Source: Clostridia bacterium (GTDB lineage Bacteria > Bacillota > Clostridia > Oscillospirales > Acutalibacteraceae). Taken from it: DNA of 6,227 bases. The stretch lies in contig JAGBSR010000216.1 of assembly GCA_017631745.1 (NCBI GenBank), positions 1-6,227 on the forward strand, in the 5' to 3' direction. The notes below the pieces were generated by a model. It was not told the origin of the DNA and made no database searches. It saw only the letters and a program-made list of their open reading frames with translations. A program made the position numbers and the translations under genes. Shown here one piece after another: positions 1 through 5,094 of this stretch. Numbering within the stretch: position 1 is the first letter of the stretch; each line of letters starts with the position of its first letter.

Positions 1-488
1 ACATAAGAGCCTGAGTTTTCGTCCTTTGCAATAGCCTCGTTATAACCGAAATCTGCAAAAATCGAAGCAAAAACATTTACTTTATTTCTTGATACATCGT
101 GATTTCCGGGTACAACATAAATCTGCTTACCTGTGTTCTTTTCAAACTCAGTCAACTTTTCCGCAAGAGCGTTCATTTCTTTTTCTGTACCTGTATCTGC
201 AAGGTCACCGGGCATAAGAATAACCTGACTGCTGTCGACAGCAGCTTTTTCAAGAAAAGACCAGATTACGGCTTTTGATTCGCTGTAAAGCTTGCCGTCA
301 CCTGCAACATGGGAATATTCTTCGCTGAGACTGTTTCTTACAGGCACCTTTTCAGATAATGAATCCTGGTCGAAATGTATATCTGATGCAATGTTTATTA
401 CAAGAGGTTCTTCGCTTGCGGATGCTGCCACAGCAAAGATACTCGCAAGCATACACAGACACAGGATAAGGGATAATGTTTTTTTCAT
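1..488 (-). CDS. Secreted calcineurin-like metallophosphoesterase, N-terminal part (cut by window edge)
   Basis: 162 complete codons are visible and the C-terminus lies beyond the left edge. Residues 1-24 form a signal peptide: a KK n-region, a hydrophobic core, then ASA before SEEP, so cleavage after residue 24 is likely. The mature part begins with the metal-binding blocks of the calcineurin-like phosphoesterase fold: D36-x-H38 in ASDIHF, G94-D95 in MPGDLADTG, and G128-N-H-D131 in VVPGNHD. In this family these residues bind a di-metal centre that hydrolyses phosphomonoesters or diesters. The remaining metal-binding histidines would lie in the missing half. The substrate cannot be read from this part; an exported protein suggests a cell-envelope or extracellular phosphoester. 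The ATG at 488 has an AAAGGAG ribosome binding site 9 nt upstream and its own promoter. The fold call is solid; the specific function is unknown. Confidence 0.88.
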   Translation of the reverse strand, partial: MKKTLSLILCLCMLASIFAVAASASEEPLVINIASDIHFDQDSLSEKVPVRNSLSEEYSHVAGDGKLYSESKAVIWSFLEKAAVDSSQVILMPGDLADTGTEKEMNALAEKLTEFEKNTGKQIYVVPGNHDVSRNKVNVFASIFADFGYNEAIAKDENSGSY

Positions 489-497
489 ACAGTTTCT

Positions 498-504
498 CTC
501 CTTT
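498..504 (-). promoter_or_regulatory. Ribosome binding site of the phosphoesterase gene
   Basis: AAAGGAG on the minus strand, 9 nt before the ATG at 488. It is a near-perfect Shine-Dalgarno match and fixes that start. Confidence 0.85.
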
Positions 505-521
505 AGCAACATAATAACATT

Positions 522-550
522 ATTTTATGCCTACAAGCATATTTTGTCAA
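522..550 (-). promoter_or_regulatory. Sigma-A promoter of the phosphoesterase gene
   Basis: On the minus strand, TTGACA (550-545) is followed by a 17-nt spacer and TAAAAT (527-522). Transcription would start near 515, giving a leader of about 26 nt before the ATG at 488. The -35 is perfect and the -10 differs from consensus at one position. Confidence 0.8.
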
Positions 551-578
551 GGGAAAGCAATTGTGTTATATTTATTAA

Positions 579-604
579 GAATTATAAAGCATTACTTATA
601 ATTC
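579..604. promoter_or_regulatory. AT-rich dyad between divergent promoters (possible operator)
   Basis: A 9-bp perfect inverted repeat, GAATTATAA (579-587) and TTATAATTC (596-604), surrounds 8 central bases. One more G-C pair forms if A588 is bulged. It lies 10 bp upstream of the TTGACA of the small-RNA promoter and about 29 bp upstream of the -35 of the leftward phosphoesterase promoter. That position suits a dimeric regulator acting on either or both. It is not followed by a T-tract, so it is not an obvious terminator. The regulator is unknown, and chance symmetry in AT-rich DNA is possible. Confidence 0.45.
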
Positions 605-614
605 CTAATCAGAC

Positions 615-643
615 TTGACAGAGGTCTTATCTATTTGTATAAT
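615..643 (+). promoter_or_regulatory. Perfect-consensus sigma-A promoter of the small RNA
   Basis: TTGACA (615-620), exactly 17 nt, then TATAAT (638-643). Both hexamers match consensus at every position. Transcription should start at about 649-651. No ribosome binding site or ORF follows before the terminator at 737-772, so the product is expected to be a short non-coding RNA. Confidence 0.88.
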
Positions 644-648
644 CTAAT

Positions 649-772
649 AAATTGCTCAATTGGCAATTTAACTCAGGGAGTTATCTCCCGCTTAACCGGC
701 TCAACAGCAGGGTATATTCTCACCGCCTTGTTGTTACCCTCAATCTTCGGGTTGAGGGGTTTTTGTTTTTTT
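649..772 (+). ncRNA. Small structured RNA of unknown family (~120 nt)
   Basis: The transcript is bounded by a consensus promoter and an intrinsic terminator and contains no ATG. Hairpins visible by eye, in order: (1) TAAATTGC (648-655) with GCAATTTA (663-670), 8 bp with a 7-nt loop, right at the expected 5' end; (2) GGGAG (676-680) with CTCCC (685-689) and a TTAT loop; (3) AACAGCAGG (703-711) with CCTTGTTGTT (726-735), about 9 bp with one bulged T and one G-T pair; (4) the UUCG-capped terminator. I do not recognise it as 6S, 4.5S/SRP RNA, tmRNA, RNase P, a T-box or a common riboswitch. It could be a trans-acting sRNA, or a leader or attenuator for the exported protein gene at 921. That gene has its own promoter at 833, so a stand-alone RNA is favoured. 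The start is predicted; family and role are unknown. Confidence 0.68.
737..772 (+). terminator. Intrinsic terminator with UUCG tetraloop
   Basis: CCCTCAATC (737-745) pairs over 9 bp with GGTTGAGGG (750-758), including one T-G wobble, and closes an exceptionally stable C(UUCG)G tetraloop (746-749). It is followed by T5-G-T7. It ends the small RNA and separates it from the promoter of the next gene. Confidence 0.93.
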
Positions 773-832
773 GTGACTAAAAGATTTTTCTGTTAAAATT
801 GCATTCAAAATCATCAAAAACAGTTAAAAGCC

Positions 833-861
833 TTGACACAATAACCAAAAAATGTTATTAT
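833..861 (+). promoter_or_regulatory. Sigma-A promoter of the exported zinc-finger-like gene
   Basis: TTGACA (833-838), 17 nt, then TATTAT (856-861). TATACT at 859-864 overlaps but has a poorer spacing of 20 nt. The start site would be near 868-870, giving a leader of about 50 nt that opens with a hairpin (TTGCG 872-876 with CGCAA 884-888). Confidence 0.82.
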
Positions 862-904
862 ACTCTGTAGATTGCGACAATTTCGCAACAAAAATTACAT
901 AACA

Positions 905-911
905 GAAAGGA
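905..911 (+). promoter_or_regulatory. Ribosome binding site of the exported zinc-finger-like gene
   Basis: GAAAGGA, 9 nt before the ATG at 921. It supports this start, which is directly followed by a well-formed signal peptide. Confidence 0.75.
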
Positions 912-920
912 AATCTCCCT

Positions 921-1400
921 ATGAAAAAGTTTTTAGCAGTTCTCCTTGCAGTAATCTGCATATTCTCAATGGCTACAGTTGCTTTCGCAGGTGACCTCAC
1001 AAACAAGTGTGACGTTTGCGGTTTCACATCAAACGACATCGCTGAATTCACAGCTCACAAAAATGCTAAAGCATGCGGCATCTGCCCCTATTGCAACGTA
1101 ACAGCTTACAAAGATGCAGCTGAACTCGAAGCTCACAAGCCCGTTTGCGAATACGCTAACATCGTTTGCGACTACTGTGGTAAGGCTCAGGCTTCAGAAG
1201 CTATCTTCGCAGCTCACGAACCCGATTGCAAGGCTAAGTACTTCAACATCCCCCTTGCAAAGATCATCGCTACAGTAAAGGATCTCATCTCAAAGATCGA
1301 CTTCGGCGCTATCTTCGGCACAATCAAGGATAAGGTTGTTCCCGCTATCACAGATCTCGTTGGTAAGATCGACTTCAGCGCTATCAAGCTTCCCGCATAA
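921..1400 (+). CDS. Small exported protein with three C2HC zinc-finger-like modules
   Basis: 159 residues; no family recognised. Residues 1-23 are a clear signal peptide (KK, hydrophobic core, AFA before GD). Three tandem modules follow: C30-x2-C33-x12-H46-x5-C52, C55-x2-C58-x13-H72-x3-C76 and C83-x2-C86-x12-H99-x3-C103. All of the mature protein's cysteines except none are used: each module takes three Cys and one His, as in C2HC zinc fingers. Residues 111-159 lack Cys and form an amphipathic-looking region with an internal repeat (KIDFGAI at 125-131, KIDFSAI at 149-155). Codons are those of a strongly expressed gene: Ile is nearly always ATC, Phe mostly TTC, Ala often GCT, unlike the ATA/AGA-rich neighbours. 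It has its own promoter and terminator, so it is monocistronic. Zinc or other metal binding is inferred from the pattern. After export the cysteines might instead form disulfides. No LPxTG anchor is present, so it is probably released or held by protein contacts. Confidence 0.9.
   Translation: MKKFLAVLLAVICIFSMATVAFAGDLTNKCDVCGFTSNDIAEFTAHKNAKACGICPYCNVTAYKDAAELEAHKPVCEYANIVCDYCGKAQASEAIFAAHEPDCKAKYFNIPLAKIIATVKDLISKIDFGAIFGTIKDKVVPAITDLVGKIDFSAIKLPA
1293..1385 (+). repeat. Internal repeat pair in the exported protein gene
   Basis: A 21-nt unit at 1293-1313 recurs at 1365-1385 with 20 of 21 bases identical, exactly 72 nt (24 codons) apart. It encodes KIDFGAI and KIDFSAI. The similarity extends weakly upstream (KDLIS against TDLVG), which suggests an old duplication of a 24-residue helical unit. 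Confidence 0.75.
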
Positions 1401-1419
1401 GTTCAGACTTAAAAAATTT

Positions 1420-1450
1420 GAAGCAGTTCCTTTGAACTGCTTCTTTTTTT
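1420..1450. terminator. Intrinsic terminator between convergent genes, probably bidirectional
   Basis: GAAGCAGTTC (1420-1429) pairs perfectly over 10 bp with GAACTGCTTC (1434-1443), with a CTTT loop, followed by T7 (1444-1450). That is a strong terminator for the exported protein gene. Read on the minus strand, the same stem is followed by AAATTTTTT, so it may also end the leftward operon, whose last stop codon is at 1458. The leftward function is weaker because three A residues separate stem and T-tract. Confidence 0.9.
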
Positions 1451-1457
1451 GTGCTGT

Positions 1458-2816
1458 TTATTTTTTAATCAGTAGTGCCACGCACTCACAATGGGTTGTA
1501 CGCGGAAACATATCAACGGCAGTGTACTCCTTCACCGCGTACCCAAGCTCGGCAAAAATCTTGCAATCTCTTGCCAAGGTAGCACTGTCGCATGAAACAT
1601 AAACCACTCTGTCGGGATTCATATCTGCAACAGTCTTAAGCACATCGGCGCTGCAGCCCTTTCTCGGAGGGTCAAGGACTACAACATTGGGTCTGATGCC
1701 CTCGCAGTAAAGAGTCTTAGCTGCGCCTGACGCATCATCACAGATAAATCTTGCATTGGTGATGCCGTTAATTTCGGCATTTTCCTTGGCATTTTCAATA
1801 GCCTGGGGAATCACCTCAACACCGATAATCTGCTTTGCCTTTTTTGCCATAGTCAGACCGATAGTACCCGCACCGCAGTAAAGATCGAGAAGAGTTTCGT
1901 TATCCTTGAGGTCGGCATACTCTCTTGCTTTGCCATAGAGAATTTCAGTGCCCTCAGGGTTGACCTGATAGAATGAAAGCGGAGAAATTCTGAATTTCAG
2001 AGAGCAGAGCTCGTCTTCAATATAATCCTTACCCCAAATGGTAATACACTTGTCACCGAGAACTACATTGGTGTCTTTTTTATTTATGTTGAGCACTATT
2101 GAGCTGATGCTTTCGCCACAACCTGTGAGAGCCTCAATTAGTCTTTCTTTTTTAGGTGCGCTGTCACCGTTGATAACGAGGCACACCATAATTTCCCCCG
2201 TTACCCTGCCGCGTCTTAAATATATGTGTCTTATAAGGCCCTTGTGCGTGCTTTCATCGTATATAGTCACAGGGTTTTCCGCTATATATTTTTTTACGGC
2301 AGAAACTACATTTTTAAACTGAGGCATCTGCAAAAGGCAATCCTCGCTTGCAACGACTCTGTGGCTTCGCTTGGAATAAAAGCCCACTGTGATATTGCCT
2401 TCTTTGCTTAGGGCTACAGGTATCTGCGCCTTATTTCTGTATCTCTCAGGCTTTTCGATGTGAAGTATCTCTTTTGCAGGAAAGTCAACTGAGCCGATAC
2501 GCATCATAACATCGCTGACCGCCTGCTGTTTTTCTCTGAGCTCAGCCTCATAAGATATATGTCTGAAGGCACAACCACCGCACTGAGAAGCAACCTCACA
2601 ATCACAGACAATTCTGTCCTTTGATGCCTTAACAATCTTTGCAACCTTACCCACGGCATAGTTTTTCTTAACCTTGATAATGTGGGCGATTATCTCATCG
2701 CCCACTGCAGTACCGTCAACAAAAACCGCCATTTCCTTATATTTGCCGATACCGCTGCCGAGATTGGTCAGAGCATCTATCTTAAGTCTGATTTCATCGT
2801 TTTTATTTAGTAGCAT
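1458..2816 (-). CDS. rlmD: 23S rRNA (uracil-5-)-methyltransferase, RlmD/RlmCD type
   Basis: 452 residues, the usual length for the RumA/RlmD family, which transfers a methyl group from S-adenosylmethionine to C5 of a 23S rRNA uridine. Gram-positive members (RlmCD, YefA of Bacillus subtilis) may modify both U747 and U1939, so the exact target is open. An N-terminal TRAM RNA-binding domain (about 5-65) precedes C73-x5-C79-x2-C82, which with C160 fits the family's 4Fe-4S cluster. Next come SFYQVNP, the SAM-binding LDLYCGAGTIGL (about 310-321), LDPPRKG (about 381-387) and VSCDSATLARD with the expected nucleophile C409; HCEC near the C-terminus supplies the catalytic Glu (E444). All key residues are present. 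The ATG at 2816 is preferred because AGGTG lies 6 nt before it; the longer GTG start at 2825 overlaps that site. It is third in an operon, 21 nt after the kinase stop. Confidence 0.95.
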   Translation of the reverse strand: MLLNKNDEIRLKIDALTNLGSGIGKYKEMAVFVDGTAVGDEIIAHIIKVKKNYAVGKVAKIVKASKDRIVCDCEVASQCGGCAFRHISYEAELREKQQAVSDVMMRIGSVDFPAKEILHIEKPERYRNKAQIPVALSKEGNITVGFYSKRSHRVVASEDCLLQMPQFKNVVSAVKKYIAENPVTIYDESTHKGLIRHIYLRRGRVTGEIMVCLVINGDSAPKKERLIEALTGCGESISSIVLNINKKDTNVVLGDKCITIWGKDYIEDELCSLKFRISPLSFYQVNPEGTEILYGKAREYADLKDNETLLDLYCGAGTIGLTMAKKAKQIIGVEVIPQAIENAKENAEINGITNARFICDDASGAAKTLYCEGIRPNVVVLDPPRKGCSADVLKTVADMNPDRVVYVSCDSATLARDCKIFAELGYAVKEYTAVDMFPRTTHCECVALLIKK

Positions 2817-2837
2817 TTTTCTCACCTTTGTTTTATC

Positions 2838-4160
2838 TTAAAAAAGCCTCGGTTTTTTATCGCTTCTGTCAAGCTCAATACGAATTGTAAGACCGCTGTT
2901 CACTGAGTTTTCAGCATAAATTTTGCCCATATGACTCTCGACAATTTCACGGCAGATTGCAAGACCGAGACCTGCAACCTTTCTGCCCTTGTCGGATGTA
3001 TAAAGAGGTTCAAAGATCATATCGAGTTTTTCCTCCTCAACGCCCTCACCGTTGTCGCTGATACTTATATAGATCTTGTTTTTATCGCAGGCAACTTCAA
3101 AGTCAATGATTTTTTTCTCATTTACAAAGTGTTTCAGAGAGTTGCTGAAAATGTTACCGAAAACCCTCTTGAACTTGATTTTATCAATCATCACCGTTGC
3201 TTCTTCTGCATAGTTTGCCGTTCTTAAATCAACACCTGCGAGAGCGAGCTCCTCCTGATATTCACGCTCGACAAAGCTTATAATCTCTTTAGCCGTAACA
3301 GCCTCAGTTTTCATCTGCTCGGGCACATTGAAGCCCAGATACTCATCAAACTCATTTACTAGTCTTTGTATCTCCACACTCTTGCCGTATACTGTATCAA
3401 GATATATCTTTCGTCTTTCTTCGCTGATGCCCTCTTTGTTTAGTCTTTCCGCATAACCCATAATAGATGTAAGCGGAGTTTTTATATCGTGAGATATTGA
3501 GGCTATAATACGCCGCTGATTCTGCTGCTGTCTTTCGAGATTCTGAGTAAGAGACTCAAATCTGTCGTAAATTCTGCCTGCATATCCCTTAAGAACGATC
3601 TTTTTGAGCTTACCTGTTTTCTCGTACTCTTCAATAGCCTTATAAAGTCCGCCGTAATACCTTACAACAGCGTTATAGATAATGATTACAAGCACACCGA
3701 GAGCCGATATGCTTATAAGGAACTCCATAAAGATAAACTCAACCATTTTTCTTACATCGCCAACATAGTCTCTCAGCAGATAAACAGACGACTTGATAAG
3801 ATAAGCCTCTCCGCCGAATTCAAATGGAGTCTGTACCTTTACATCAAGGGCAGTCCAGGTTCTGCCGATTGATTTTGTAACAACCTTATTACTGCTGTTT
3901 TCAATTACAATTACAATATCCTCATACTGCTCAACTATCTCAGACCACTCAGATACGGAGTCTTTACTGATTAGCTTGCGGATAATTTCATTGTTATAGT
4001 CCTGTAATATTTCTCTGTCGTTATATGCCGCGTTAGCAACGGTCATTGTTACATAAGAGTTGTAGGAATAGGCAAAGGCTATAATTACACCCAGGAAAAT
4101 CAGTGTAACCAGAATATTTGCTTTTCTGTTGTGACTCAAGGGATATAACCTGCCTTTCAC
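2838..4160 (-). CDS. Membrane sensor histidine kinase
   Basis: Up to 440 residues. A short cytoplasmic tail leads to TM1 (about 16-33), an extracytoplasmic sensor of about 100 residues (34-138) with no recognised fold, TM2 (about 141-166), a linker, then the kinase core. The H-box SISHDIKTPLTS carries the phospho-accepting H224, the N-box lies around N336-N340, and there are DNGEG (369-373), FEPLY (383-387) and GLGLAI (397-402) for ATP binding. The core is complete, so it should be active and phosphorylate the regulator encoded just upstream (gap of 20 nt). The signal cannot be read. The start is uncertain: the GTG at 4160 sits in an AGGTGA sequence and lacks a clear site of its own, while an in-frame TTG at 4139 has AGGCAGG 9 nt upstream. 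The TTG start would shorten the protein by 7 residues. There is no ATG before residue 39. Confidence 0.93.
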   Translation of the reverse strand: MKGRLYPLSHNRKANILVTLIFLGVIIAFAYSYNSYVTMTVANAAYNDREILQDYNNEIIRKLISKDSVSEWSEIVEQYEDIVIVIENSSNKVVTKSIGRTWTALDVKVQTPFEFGGEAYLIKSSVYLLRDYVGDVRKMVEFIFMEFLISISALGVLVIIIYNAVVRYYGGLYKAIEEYEKTGKLKKIVLKGYAGRIYDRFESLTQNLERQQQNQRRIIASISHDIKTPLTSIMGYAERLNKEGISEERRKIYLDTVYGKSVEIQRLVNEFDEYLGFNVPEQMKTEAVTAKEIISFVEREYQEELALAGVDLRTANYAEEATVMIDKIKFKRVFGNIFSNSLKHFVNEKKIIDFEVACDKNKIYISISDNGEGVEEEKLDMIFEPLYTSDKGRKVAGLGLAICREIVESHMGKIYAENSVNSGLTIRIELDRSDKKPRLF

Positions 4161-4180
4161 CTAAAATCGGAATAATAATC

Positions 4181-4864
4181 TTATTTGTATACCTTTACAA
4201 ATTTGTAGCCTACACCCCAAACGGTTTTGATGTATTCGTTTGAGGGGTCTATTTTATCTCTGATACCCTTTATATTTACGGCAACAGTACCAATGTCGCC
4301 AAACTCAGTATCCCAGACGTGGGCAAAAATCTGCTCCCTTGTGAGCACCATACCCGCGTTTTCCATAAGATATTGAAGAAGCTGAAACTCTCTTGTAGAG
4401 AAAGGAATAACAGCGCCGTTTTTTCTTACCTCATAAGAAGCCTTGTTTATTTCAATATCTCCCACTCTGATAATATCCTTAAAGGGGTTGGGAGCATTTC
4501 TCTGTTCGCGTCTGAGATGAGCCTTCACTCTTGCAACAAACTCCTCAACCACAAAGGGCTTGGAAATATAGTCGTCGCCTATTTCGAGGCCAAGCACAGC
4601 ATCTATTGTCTTACTCTTGGCAGAGACAAATATAATAGGGCAATCGACCTTCTCTCTCACCGTCTTACAAAGATCTATGCCGGACATACCAGGCATCATA
4701 ATATCAAGGGTAATAAGAGATATGTCTGCGCTGTTTTCAAGTATATAAGCCATTGCGCTTTCACCGTCGCAGGCAACATCAGTCTCAAAGCCTTCGTCTT
4801 CAAGAGCGTCTGAAATAAGTCTTGCAATAGCAATATCATCGTCAACGATTAAAATTTTACTCAT
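4181..4864 (-). CDS. OmpR/PhoB-family response regulator
   Basis: 227 residues from the ATG at 4864. The receiver domain (about 1-118) has the acidic pocket D8-D9-D10, phospho-acceptor D54 in LDIMMPG, S81 and K101 in SKPF. The C-terminal winged-helix DNA-binding domain (about 128-225) ends with the typical TVWGVGYKF. The helix before beta-5 reads LEIGDDYISKPF, one residue shorter than the common GADDYI form, a mild oddity. AGGTG lies 6 nt before this ATG; a GTG nine codons further up (4891) has no site of its own. First gene of a leftward operon with its kinase and rlmD, so it is very likely the kinase's cognate regulator. Target genes are unknown. It may regulate itself or the divergent VanR-like operon. 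Confidence 0.95.
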   Translation of the reverse strand: MSKILIVDDDIAIARLISDALEDEGFETDVACDGESAMAYILENSADISLITLDIMMPGMSGIDLCKTVREKVDCPIIFVSAKSKTIDAVLGLEIGDDYISKPFVVEEFVARVKAHLRREQRNAPNPFKDIIRVGDIEINKASYEVRKNGAVIPFSTREFQLLQYLMENAGMVLTREQIFAHVWDTEFGDIGTVAVNIKGIRDKIDPSNEYIKTVWGVGYKFVKVYK

Positions 4865-4896
4865 AAGTTTCACCTGTCCTTTTGTTACCACGTAAA

Positions 4897-4925
4897 ATTA
4901 TACACCTTAATAATAATACAAAAAT
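4897..4925 (-). promoter_or_regulatory. Promoter of the leftward regulator-kinase-rlmD operon
   Basis: On the minus strand a perfect -10, TATAAT (4902-4897), is preceded at 17 nt by a non-consensus -35 (ATTTTT). Transcription would begin near 4890, about 26 nt before the ATG at 4864. The poor -35 inside a poly-A/T tract suggests help from an activator or from the A-tract (UP-like) upstream. Confidence 0.6.
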
Positions 4926-4971
4926 AAAAAAAAATAAAGAGTAACTTATATTTTTTTAATTATTTTAATAT

Positions 4972-5006
4972 GTTTTGCCCCTCTTCGGCAGAGTACGCGG
5001 GAAAAC
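4972..5006. other. GC-rich imperfect hairpin in the divergent control region
   Basis: GTTTT (4972-4976) pairs with AAAAC (5002-5006), CCC (4978-4980) with GGG (4999-5001), and CTCT (4981-4984) with AGAG (4990-4993). There is one bulged G and a five-base TACGC interior loop on one side. It is a GC-rich island in otherwise AT-rich DNA. Neither side has a proper T-tract, so a terminator is unlikely. The purpose is unknown. Confidence 0.4.
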
Positions 5007-5028
5007 TTAAGATAATCTTAAGAATTTA
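5006..5028. promoter_or_regulatory. Putative OmpR-family regulator binding site
   Basis: CTTAAGATAATCTTAAG (5006-5022) is both a perfect 7-bp palindrome with a 3-bp centre and a direct repeat of CTTAAGA with an 11-bp period (5006 and 5017). OmpR-family regulators bind tandem repeats one helical turn apart; the streptococcal CiaR site, TTTAAG-N5-TTTAAG, is very similar. The site lies just upstream of the -35 region of the VanR-like operon, about 46-62 bp before its likely start, as expected for an activator. It could serve the VanR-like regulator or the divergent one. Confidence 0.6.
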
Positions 5029-5052
5029 AACCGCCTCAAAAGCGATATTTTG

Positions 5053-5061
5053 TGATATACT
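5053..5061 (+). promoter_or_regulatory. Extended -10 promoter of the VanR/VanS-like operon
   Basis: TG-A-TATACT is an extended -10 element. No good -35 is found 17 nt upstream (GCCTCA at 5033-5038). TATCAT at 5062-5067 is an alternative -10. Transcription would start near 5068. A weak -35 with a regulator site just upstream is the usual form of an activated, autoregulated promoter. Confidence 0.55.
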
Positions 5062-5081
5062 TATCATATACCTAAAAAATC

Positions 5082-5088
5082 AGAGGTG
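5082..5088 (+). promoter_or_regulatory. Ribosome binding site of the VanR-like gene (decides the start)
   Basis: AGAGGTG, 6 nt before the ATG at 5095. The GTG at 5086 is part of this site, so it is unlikely to be the true start. Confidence 0.8.
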
Positions 5089-5094
5089 AAAAAT

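Noticed and set aside
292..618. Plus-strand open frame of 108 codons
   Set aside because: It runs antisense to the phosphoesterase N-terminus and across its promoter, has no ribosome binding site and a composition unlike a real protein.
649..772. 6S RNA, SRP RNA, THF, ZTP or T-box identity for the small RNA
   Set aside because: The 5' and 3' ends do not form a closing stem as in 6S, and I could not find the conserved SRP, T-box or riboswitch core sequences.
2842..2859. Possible terminator at the end of the kinase gene (A5-GCC-TC-GG-T6 like sequence)
   Set aside because: The stem has only about two G-C pairs and a two-base loop and lies inside the coding sequence; read-through into rlmD is expected.
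4954..4969. TTTTAAT direct repeat with a 9-bp period in the AT-rich tract
   Set aside because: Low-complexity AT DNA gives such repeats easily and the period does not fit one helical turn.
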